A stretch of 64,000 nt of DNA from Cricetulus griseus (taxonomy: Eukaryota > Chordata > Mammalia > Rodentia > Cricetidae). Positions within the stretch are counted from its first letter, which is position 1; every line of letters starts with the position of its first letter. The position numbers were made by a program, and so were the translations under genes. The stretch lies in contig NW_023276806.1 of assembly GCF_003668045.3 (NCBI RefSeq), forward strand, positions 259,820,537 through 259,884,536, read 5' to 3'. Positions 55,640 through 64,000 of the stretch are shown here, one piece after another. The notes below the pieces were generated by a model. The model was not told the DNA's origin and searched no databases. It worked only from the letters and a program-made list of their open reading frames with translations.

Positions 55640-56420
55640 CACATATGTCAGGATCCTGAATTTTACACAACAGTAAATTGCTGGGAGATGGGGCCTGGTA
55701 GGAGAGAGAGCCTTGGGTCAGCATAGAGAGCTCCCGGAATGGATTGATCTCTTTCTCCTGGTAATGGCTTAGCTGACCAGGTAGTTCAGCCCTCTTTTGT
55801 CTTTCTCATAAACTTTTTCCATTCGCTGATCTTGGGTGTTTTGCTAATAGTAATAGCAAACAGACTAGACTGTTTGCTAGGCTGGTGGGGAAGCAGGGAC
55901 TCTGCCTTTCAGGGAACCCTGTCCTAGAGAACACTGTTGTATAGGACTACCCTCTGAGCTAAACAGACACCATCTTCATCAGTTCAGCTGTGTCTGCTGG
56001 CAAAAGATAGTGACCTTCCCTAACAGAAAGAGGGAGCAGGGAGAGTCATGGGACCCTCACCTGAGTGTTCAGCCACTCCAACCAACCAGTTGTACGTAAT
56101 TCTGCCCTAATTGCATATGGCCTCAGGAGTTTCAGAGAGGAGCTAGAGTGTATAGATTCAGAGGGGTGAGAGAAGGGAACTCCATCTATGCAGCCATGGA
56201 AGATTTGACATCCATGAGAGGTACAGACCTTCCAGTGTGGCTACTTTAAGGCCACCCATGCCCCTGCCCATACCCCTCACCGATGCTCTGTAAATAAGCC
56301 TAATAAACTCATTGGTTCCCGAGGCTAAGCTCTGGTGAAATCAAACTTAGGTTTGTCATTGAGACCTGATGAGGAAGGGGTAGACATTTTCTTCCTCTGA
56401 TGCCAGAAAGAAAAATTCTT
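55640..56420. other. Spacer with possible old LTR remnants
   Basis: 'gctgggagatggggcctggt' near 55681 and 'taagcctaataaactcattgg' near 56297 resemble fragments of old LTR/MaLR-type repeats. I cannot assign them. Confidence 0.3.
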
Positions 56421-56562
56421 CAAACAATAGCACAGGATACCTACTGCTGGCACAACTTAACACTCTGATTCTAGAGCAGAGATGAGAAGCTGAGTGTGTG
56501 CCTCAGCTGCTCTGTGTGGAGGACATGGAAATGGATGCCCTGGATAGTGAACCTCTGGGTTA

Positions 56563-57082
56563 TGTTGTTGGTTGTTTTTTACCCGTTGGGCTCTTTGGAG
56601 GGGCTTGCCACCGAGTTCCCAAATAAATCACATGGAGTCTTATTATTACTTACAATTGCCTGGCTTGTTTCTAGCTAGCTTTTCTTAATTTAAATTATCC
56701 TGTCTATCTTTTTCCTCTGGGCTTTTATCTTTCTCTATTTTCTATACCTTTCTTTACTTCTTACTCCATGGTTTGCTATGTAGCTGGGTGGCTCCTGGAG
56801 TCCTCCTCTCCTTTTTCTCTTGCTTCTCCATCTTTTCTTCCTTCCCAGATTTCTCCTATTTATTCTCTCTGCCTGCCAACCCCACCTATCCTTTCTCTTG
56901 CCTTGCTATTGACTGTTCAGCTCTTTATTAGACCAATCAGGTGTTTTAGACAGGCAAAGAATCACAGCTTCACTGAGTTAAACAAATGGAACATAAAGGA
57001 ATGCAACACATCATTGTATCATTAAACAAATGTTTCACAGAATAAATAAATGTAACACTTCTTCAAATAATATTCCACAACA
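56563..57082 (-). mobile_element. Probable solo LTR with TGTTGTGG termini
   Basis: On the minus strand it starts TGTTGTGGAATATTA and ends CCAACAACA, an inverted terminal match, about 520 bp. 'gtctaataaagagctgaaca' occurs on the minus strand near 56925. I recognise a common rodent repeat of this form, but not its name. No clean target duplication was found. Confidence 0.55.
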
Positions 57083-57109
57083 GGGGTGCCAATTACAAAT
57101 GGTGTTTCC

Positions 57110-57214
57110 AAGCCAATCATAGTGGTGCAAACCTGTGAGCCCAGGATTCAGAAGACCCGGGAAGGAGGATTGTGAGCTCCAAGCAAACCTGGGCTACAGA
57201 GCAAGACCCTACCT

Positions 57215-57277
<63 letters not shown>

Positions 57278-57400
57278 CCTTTTTAACAGGTGGGAGGCAG
57301 AGGCAAGATGATCTACTGTGAGTTCAAGGCCAGCCTGGTTTCATAACGAATTCCCAGCCAATCAGGGATACACAGTAAGACCCAGTTTAAAAACAAAAAA
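57110..57400 (+). repeat. B1-like SINEs flanking a (CA)n tract
   Basis: A degenerate B1/B4 stretch (57112-57215), (CA)n at 57218-57274, then a 5'-truncated B1 (57292-57395). Confidence 0.75.
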
Positions 57401-57404
57401 TATA

Positions 57405-58340
57405 TCAAAAGTGGTTACTATTAGCTTGTTCTTGTCCCCACCTGCAGAATTCTGAACCCAGCAATGACTGTAGCCCCAAGATAAATGAGGGAGGCAGCCT
57501 TTCCTCCCCTGACACAGAGGACTCGGGTGGCTTTGTACTCACAGACACACACTAGGGGAACCTGGAATGTTAAGCACACAGGGTTGTCCTTTCAAGAGAA
57601 GGAATAAAAAAACCTGTTGTCTGCCCAGAAGGCTGGATCCAATACACTTTCTAGTCTGGTGACCTTTGCACTATCTGTGTGGCTAGAGACTTTTCCAGTA
57701 CCCACCCTACTCCAGACCTTTCATGAATTTGTTTTTCTCAGTCAGTTTATAGAGCCTATCTGTATGGACTTGAGTTTTGATATAGTCATGATCTATAGCT
57801 TACTTTAATACTCGAGGAGATTGATGTATGCTTTGTTGTACATGCAGGATTGAGTTATTAATCATCGCCAGAATAATTTTCACCAAATTGTACTGTGCTT
57901 AAATATGCCTCAAAGAAACCACTCACGGTCAGATACCCGAAGTTTGAACCAACACTGGCTACTGAGTCATGTCCCAGAGATGTCCCTACCTCTGCACCGG
58001 CAATAAATGTCTTACACAACATGCAAATGAGCAACATGGTAAGACATTGGAGCTAGGGTTTTCTTAGCACACTGCTGGTTAGTCAAGGCTGGAATAAGGA
58101 GACATCCCTAGCAGTGGCTTCTCAAAGGCCAAATGCTCCAGAACAGCCTCCCTGCAGTGACAGACCTATCCTGTTAGTGGGCCCAATGTTTTGAGAGTCA
58201 CATCCCTCCACTCCATCTGGGCACTTGCTATCATTCTAGTCTCAAGCCCTGGCTTTGCAATTGGGGATGTGAACCTCTGGGAGCCCAGCTCGAGGAGCAG
58301 GCACTCCTCACCAGAGCCAAAGACAAGGGGCTCTGCTTCA
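57405..58340. other. Intergenic spacer, no gene recognised
   Basis: Nothing recognised. Confidence 0.4.
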
Positions 58341-58344
58341 TTTC

Positions 58345-58492
58345 CCTTTACTTTAGTTTAAATGTATCACTATGTAGTCCAGTTTATGAGCTCTCCAGTT
58401 TCCAACCCACATGGCTTCCCAAGTGCTGGGAAGTCCTCAAGATTGCAGGAGTCTGCCATTATGCCAGGTTTTCTTTTGTTTCTGTTTTTGAG

Positions 58493-58561
<69 letters not shown>

Positions 58562-58625
58562 CTGGGGACCAACCCAGGGCTGTGCACATGTTATGCCTGT
58601 CCTCTGCCATGGAGCTTCCCACTGC
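58345..58625 (-). repeat. Degenerate SINE with (GT)n microsatellite
   Basis: A minus B1-like remnant to about 58490, (GT)n at 58494-58559, then 'ggggaccaacccagggctgt', an ID/B4-like head. Confidence 0.75.
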
Positions 58626-58721
58626 CTGGGCATTATTTTAAGATGTCAGAGTTTTCCATACTTATCCTCAGCTCTGAGCCAACCAGGGGAACTGGGAGCA
58701 AAGCAAGATACCGAGTATCTC

Positions 58722-58778
58722 TGCCACCGCTGCCACCGCTGCCACCACTGCCACCACAGCCACCGCAACCACTGCAGC
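58722..58778 (+). repeat. Imperfect 9-bp repeat (GCTGCCACC type)
   Basis: About six units of CCACCGCTG and variants. Confidence 0.8.
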
Positions 58779-58979
58779 CATCAGAGGTTCTGGGGAGGCC
58801 ATTCCCTCACCACTACAAAGCTTCATGCCTTCAAAACTATTTCCAGGAGAAGGGCACTTAAACTAAAGAGTTCATTGGGAAGAAAGGAGAGGCACGGGGT
58901 GGGGGTGGGGTGGGGGAGGAGGAGCAGTTCTGGAGGATCTGAGGCTGAGATACCTGGGGAGGGGGGTAGAGGGGGAAAG

Positions 58980-59890
58980 GCTGTTTAGGTTGGTTGCCTA
59001 GTTCCACCCTCATTAGGGTGCACTGAACTACAGGGTGAGCCTGCTAGCTGCAGGCACTTCAGACAGCGGCTTCTCCTGGCTCAGTTTCCACCTTCTGTTT
59101 TCACTGTGGTGCTGGGCCCTTTAAAAGATCCTCTTTGTTTTGCCAGAAACTCTCTTGTAAACCCAGGTCATCCCATGCAGGAGGCATCTTGGGGTGAGCC
59201 CCGCCCCACCGCCTGTGTATGTAAGCTTTTTTTTTTTTTTTTTGGCATCTTGTGATGTTCTTTGTGTTGCATCAATCTTCCAGTGATCTTCTCTAAAAAA
59301 TGCATAACCCTCGTCCCAAACTCTGACCTCCCAGGGGTTTCCGTGCCTGCATCTTTGCAGTGAATGCTGTGCTTATCATTGTTGCTTATTGTGGTTGCTG
59401 AGAATTCCAGGGCGGAATAGGAAATTTTATGTAGTGTTACTAGAGATTTAAAGTTTTTGACTTTTGAATTTATTGTTGGAGTTAGGATGGGGGGGGCACT
59501 ACAACAAAAGGGCCGCTGGCACAGTTAACAGCAGAGGCACTGGGCTCATATATAATGCATAAGTCTGGGTAATGGATACTTTTCGTTAGTCATAAAATGT
59601 TCAAATGACTCACAGATGTGCAGCCCTCGCAGCTGTTCCTCCCCAGCTAATGGCGCTGGCTTCCACTCAGAGGAGTTTTGTACCAAAGGAGTCTGGCAGA
59701 GGCAGCAGTTCTTGTGATATTCCCACTGAGAGGATCTTTCACTGTCAGCAGAGTCCACAATGACAAACCACTAAAGGCTGGGGATGGAGGCTGGCCCATA
59801 GGCCAGGAAGGCTGTGCCCCCTGCTTTCTGAAGGGTAATCTCAGCTGCAGAATTCTCACTCCTGCTCAGTTCAGGCTGCTTAATTGATGA
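58980..59890. other. Intergenic spacer, no gene recognised
   Basis: Contains a T-run (59227-59243) and unassigned sequence. Confidence 0.4.
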
Positions 59891-59897
59891 AGCTTGT

Positions 59898-60090
59898 TCT
59901 GCCTCTGCCTCTGCCTCTGCCTCTGCCTCTGCCTCTGCCTCTGCCTCTGCCTCTGCCTCTGCCTCTGCCTCTGCCTCTGCCTCTGCCTCTGCCTCTGCCT
60001 CTGCTCACACTCTTGCCTCTGCTCACAATCCTGCCTCTGCCTCTGTCTCCTGACAGCTGGGATTAAAGATGTACACCACCATGTTGGCTA
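59898..60090 (-). repeat. (TCTGCC)n hexanucleotide tract in a minus B1 remnant
   Basis: About 18 perfect TCTGCC units at 59898-60004, then interrupted copies to about 60050, leading into a B1 end ('gctgggattaaagatgtaca'). Confidence 0.92.
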
Positions 60091-60132
60091 AATATGTTGT
60101 TTTATTATCTTTTTAAAAGAGTTATTTATTTT

Positions 60133-60231
60133 CCCAGCACTTGGGAGGCAGAGGCAGGCGGATCTCTGTGAGTTCGAGGCCAGGATAGGCTCCAAAGCTA
60201 CACAGAGAAATCCTGTCTCAAAAAAAAAAAG
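60133..60231 (+). repeat. 5'-truncated B1 SINE
   Basis: 'cccagcacttgggaggcaga' to 'cctgtctc' then A10. Confidence 0.94.
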
Positions 60232-60236
60232 TTATT

Positions 60237-60415
60237 TTATTTTTTTATTTTATGTATGAGTGCTTTTTTTGAATGTATGCCTTCATGCCAGAAGAGGGCA
60301 TCAGATACCACTATAGATGGCAGTGAGCCACCATGTAGTTGCTGAGAGTTAAACTCAGTATCTCCAGAAGAGCAGCTGGTGCCCTTAACCACTGAGCCTC
60401 TCTCCAGCCCCCTTG
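60237..60415 (-). repeat. B2 SINE
   Basis: Minus B2, moderately diverged, ending 'gcctctctccagccc'. Confidence 0.92.
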
Positions 60416-60419
60416 TTTT

Positions 60420-61445
60420 ATTGTTTAATTAATATACATATTGTGAAGGCCAGAAGAAGGTATCATGTCAGATCCCCTGCAGCTGGAATTATAGGTGGTT
60501 GTGAGTTGCCCATCATGGGAACTGCCCTAGAACCTGTCAATTACCAACAGTTTGGCAGCAAGGGGTGGAGCCCAGAGTAGCTTAGAGCTGGGGACAGAAG
60601 GCTCAGCTAGTGAAGTGCTTGCCTTACAGAGTGGGGAATCTGAGCTCAATCGCCAGAAAACATATTTACTGTTGCTGTTAGTTTTAGATTTATTTGGTTT
60701 GAGTGTTTGAGTGTTTTACCTGCATATATACCTGTACAGCACATGTTTGCCTGAGGACCACATAGGTCAGAAATGGGTGTCAGATACCCACGCTCCATGG
60801 GAGGGAGACCAGAGTACAGAGAACTGTCAGGCAAGATCCTCAGACCTCAAAGACCTGTCAAGGGAAAATTCACAACTGAGATCTCTCTGTAGGGTGGTGT
60901 TCACTAAAACTTTCCCCATAGGAGTACAAATTGCAGTATACTGTGTGCAACAGCGAAAACAAAACACGCTCTCTGAGTCTCAGGTGACCAGCAGGTCACA
61001 TGCTCACACTAAGAATTTAAATAACAACCTTAGGAGTAAATGTGACTTTGGATATAGATTTCCCATTACTCTTTAAAAAAACAAAACAAAACCAGGTCTT
61101 GCTATGCAGCCCTCCTGCCTCGACCTCCTCCTCCTAAGTGTTGGGATTAAAGGTGAACACCACCGCACCCAGTCCCTGTTTACCTTTCAAAGAAACTCCA
61201 CTTTTGGTTTCCTGGAGTAAACTCTTCATGTCTTTAAACTCCAGGGACTGGAGCAAATCCATGTAACTAATCTGTTTGAACACTGTCATGACAGTTGCAT
61301 TTTGTAGTTGGGTTCTAAAAGTACCTGCGTAACTAAGTTACATACATGACTAAGATCCTTTGTAGGGTACTTAAAGAAAAGTAACCTCTGTGGTTACTTG
61401 GGGGAAATTCATTTTGGCCATCTTTTCCAGACTCTATATCATTAT
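60420..61445. other. Spacer with SINE fragments
   Basis: Includes ID/B4-like (60590-60655), B2-like (60680-60790) and B1-like (61078-61172, minus) remnants. No gene. Confidence 0.5.
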
Positions 61446-61449
61446 CGTG

Positions 61450-61598
61450 TTTTTTGAGACAGGGTTTCTCCGTGTAGCTTTGGAGCCTGTCCTGGACCTG
61501 GCTTTGTAGACCAGGCTGGCCTTGAACTCACAGAGATCTGCCTGTCTCTGCCTCCCAAGTGCTGGGATTAAAGGCATTTGTCACCTCACCTGGCTTGG
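61450..61598 (-). repeat. B1 SINE
   Basis: Complete minus B1 from 'ttttttgagacagggttt' to 'cacctcacctggctt'. Confidence 0.95.
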
Positions 61599-61841
61599 GT
61601 GACATTCTTAACTTGTTAATGCCTTTATTTCCCCATAAAATTGAGCCCATATTGTAGTGAAACAGTATAATATCTAGGATTTGCCTCCAAGGGGAAGGGT
61701 TGGGGTATGTGGCTTTGTGGCAGATTACTTGCTTTACATGTATGACAACAACAACAACAACAAAAAACAATAAAGCAATTTAAGGAGAAAAGGAGATAGG
61801 AAATAGAAAAAAAGAAGACTGATACAATGTTACTAGATTTG

Positions 61842-61844
<3 letters not shown>

Positions 61845-61884
<40 letters not shown>

Positions 61885-62105
61885 TATCTCTGTGTGTGTC
61901 TGTGTATGTATGTCTTTCTCTCTGTGTGTGTGTGTGTATGTGTATCTGTGTCTGTGTATGTATGTCTCTCTGTCTCTCTCCCTCCCCCCCTCTCTCTCTC
62001 CCCGTGTGTGTGTGTGTGTGGGGGGTACATGTGTGATGGGGATTGAACGGAGGGCCTCATGGATGTTAAGCATGTGTCCTACAGTTAAGCTGTTCCCCCA
62101 GACCT
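61845..62105 (-). repeat. Complex TG/TC microsatellite with B4/ID-like SINE
   Basis: TG tract 61845-61882, mixed TGTC/TC tracts to 62000, TG and G-run to 62025, then 'gggattgaacggagggcctc', an ID/B4-like head. Confidence 0.8.
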
Positions 62106-62109
62106 TAAT

Positions 62110-62870
62110 TTTGCAGCTGATCACATAGCTTCATTATATGCACCTCTCTACTTTCATACAGAAATGTCCAAAATAATAAGGAAAAATAACTCTAGTAACA
62201 CCTGGCCCTGCCGAACACATTAAATAAAAACCACACTAACTTCAGTCTCCTCCGGTTGCCTTCCTTCCTTGGAGAAGGCTGCATCAGAAATAAGACTTTT
62301 GTATTACTATTCTGTGGCCAAAAATGATTACATCACACCTTGAGGGACTGTTGACAAGGAGACAGAAAATGGATTAGAACCCTGGGGAGGAATGGCTGCA
62401 AAGGGCAAAGATAAAGCTTTCAAACGGGCTGCTATGCAGGGGATTTGCTTTTAACATGAGGAATGGGAACCCCATCTGGGCTCATTGGTGATGAAGGGCA
62501 TAAACTCAAAATATATCAAAGATATGTTGCCTCCTAGCTGACAGTTTATTTCTGGAGTTCCATGGGTATAGCATTTCTAGCCCAACGAATGATAAATAAT
62601 ACCTTTTCATTTATAAAAATTACTGGCTCCCAGGCAGTTACACACATTGAATACAAAGAGGCTCCTGAGGAAGCTGGCTAATTCCCACCATCTTGAACGA
62701 GGGGACAGATTTGCTGAGTGCAGGGGTTCAGGTGCCAGTGAGAGAATCCAGTACTCACAGGACACTGTGACTGTCACAGCACAGACCTCATGAGAAGTGC
62801 TGTGAGTGGTCTCAACTTCCAGAGTATTGCTATGCATTTTGAAACTATGTGTCCACCGTTTCAAAATCAA
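62110..62870. other. Intergenic spacer, no gene recognised
   Basis: Nothing recognised. Confidence 0.4.
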
Positions 62871-62875
62871 GAACT

Positions 62876-63245
62876 GGTGCTGGAGAGAAGGCTCAACAGT
62901 TACCAGCATGTTACTACTGTTACAGAGGACCTGGGTTCAGTTTCCAGTTCCAGAAGATCCAGCCCCCTTTTGTGACCTTTGAAGGTTTCAGGCACACATG
63001 TGGTATATATACAGACATGCAGGCAAAACACCCGTACACATAAAATCTAAAAAAGACAGTTTTCTAAGTCAGGAACTGAAACTTGTAAGATGGCTCTGCA
63101 GGTAAAGATATTCCACCGTCAAACCTGATGATTTGAGTTTGATTCCCCAGAACCCACACTATGGAGGAAAAAATGGACTCTCGTGGGTTTTTCTGTCATT
63201 TCCACATGTGCGTCTTGGTACGTGAACCCCTTACACAATAAATAA
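62876..63245 (+). repeat. Two diverged B2/B3-class SINEs
   Basis: First copy 62876-63055 ('ggtgctggagagaaggctca'), second 63072-63258 ('gtaagatggctctgcaggta'), each with an A-rich end. Confidence 0.72.
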
Positions 63246-63259
63246 ATAGGTAAATAAAT

Positions 63260-64000
63260 CTAAAGATGATTAGCAACAACCTTTCGGAAGGGTGTGTGAG
63301 CGTGAATATGTTATTGTTGGTGACTTTGAAACCCCTATACTTTCTATAAGCGTGTCTTGTGTCTATTATACAGCCCTGAGAAAGGAAAAGATCTCATTGC
63401 TCTACCTGCAGCCTTGTCTCCCTGCAGGACTTGTAGGTACAGTGATCTACAAACACAGGGAACCTGCAAGACAGTGAAGACACCAAGTCCAGCACTCTAC
63501 CGTGAGGAACCATGAAGCTATTCCACAACACAATGATCATGAAGAAAAGAGAAATACATCTTTCTGAAACTAAAAGAAGAAATACCAAATTATCCTCCAG
63601 TTCTGGAATATAAGGCAATGAGTTCACCTCTTGGTGAAGAAAGTCAGCCATTGGCAGAGCCAGGAAGTAAAGGAGTGGAGAGAGGTCGCTGTGTAAAGCT
63701 TATAAGAGGGAGCTTGTGTGCATTTACCTGGGGGAAGACTCTTGGGGGGAGACTCTCCATTACTTGCAGAAGGGCATCCTCCTGTGTATGAATTCAAGAT
63801 CACAAGGATATGTTTAAAATGATGGCACCCAGAGGTAGAGTTCAGTCCCTACAAGTTCTTCCAAAGGGCCTTGGTTAAGACAAAACACAGGGCAGTTAAA
63901 CCCTTTAAAGTGGCAGCAGCTTTGCCCTAAGTATAAGAGTCTGGCCTAAAAGTGCCTGTTTGGTGGTCTGGCTGGATACCAACCACCCCATTACATTTTG
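63260..64000. other. Intergenic spacer to the window edge, no gene recognised
   Basis: Short overlapping frames on both strands only. Confidence 0.4.

Noticed and set aside
58362..58988. 208-codon plus frame with Val-Cys repeats
   Set aside because: Produced by a GT microsatellite and a 9-bp minisatellite.
1..64000. CRISPR arrays, phage genes, operons, riboswitches, tRNA or rRNA genes
   Set aside because: No regularly spaced repeats with unique spacers and no bacterial gene arrangement. The tRNA-like sequences are heads of B2/B3/B4 SINEs.

Overview
The window is nuclear DNA of a muroid rodent. It is dense in B1 and B2/B3/B4 SINEs, CA/TG microsatellites and LTR fragments, and it carries two spliced protein-coding genes with vertebrate gene structure. 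The B1 copies that run 'tctacaagagctagttcc ... gacagcctccaaag' are the form I associate with cricetids (hamsters, voles, deer mice) more than with house mouse. Cricetidae is therefore an inference from repeat type, not a proven identification. There is no sign of prokaryotic or phage DNA, and the many open frames of 60-180 residues are almost all chance frames in repeats, introns or spacer.

Layout. (1) 1-2751: the 5' part of an endogenous betaretrovirus-like provirus on the minus strand: LTR, tRNA-Lys-type primer-binding site, gag matrix, broken gag capsid-nucleocapsid, then an internal deletion that joins nucleocapsid directly to integrase. It runs off the left edge. (2) 2752-9165: intergenic, mostly SINEs and simple repeats. 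(3) 9170-25776: Wdr4 on the minus strand, the WD-repeat partner of METTL1 in tRNA m7G46 methylation. All 11 coding exons can be assembled with matching phases into an intact 413-codon frame. (4) 25777-36700: the spacer between the heads of two divergent genes. Each gene has its own CpG-rich promoter, and a solo LTR at 28523-29055 points toward Wdr4. (5) 36729-46830: Ndufv3 on the plus strand, a complex I accessory subunit. Four coding exons give a 107-residue short form, or a 472-residue long form when the 1095-nt exon 3 is included. (6) 46830-64000: intergenic, in the direction where Pknox1 lies in other mammals. It contains LTR-like elements, SINEs, simple repeats, an old L1-like 3' end, and a 5'-truncated retrocopy at 49985-50618 with clear target-site duplications.

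The order Wdr4(-) then Ndufv3(+) is the conserved arrangement of human chromosome 21q22.3 and mouse chromosome 17. Both genes are housekeeping in character, but they act in separate pathways (tRNA modification and mitochondrial respiration). I found no convincing undescribed gene system. The most informative signals are the retrocopy with its L1-type insertion site, the gag-to-integrase deletion, the solo LTR aimed at Wdr4, the phase-symmetric Ndufv3 cassette exon, and several microsatellites that have grown out of B1 elements.
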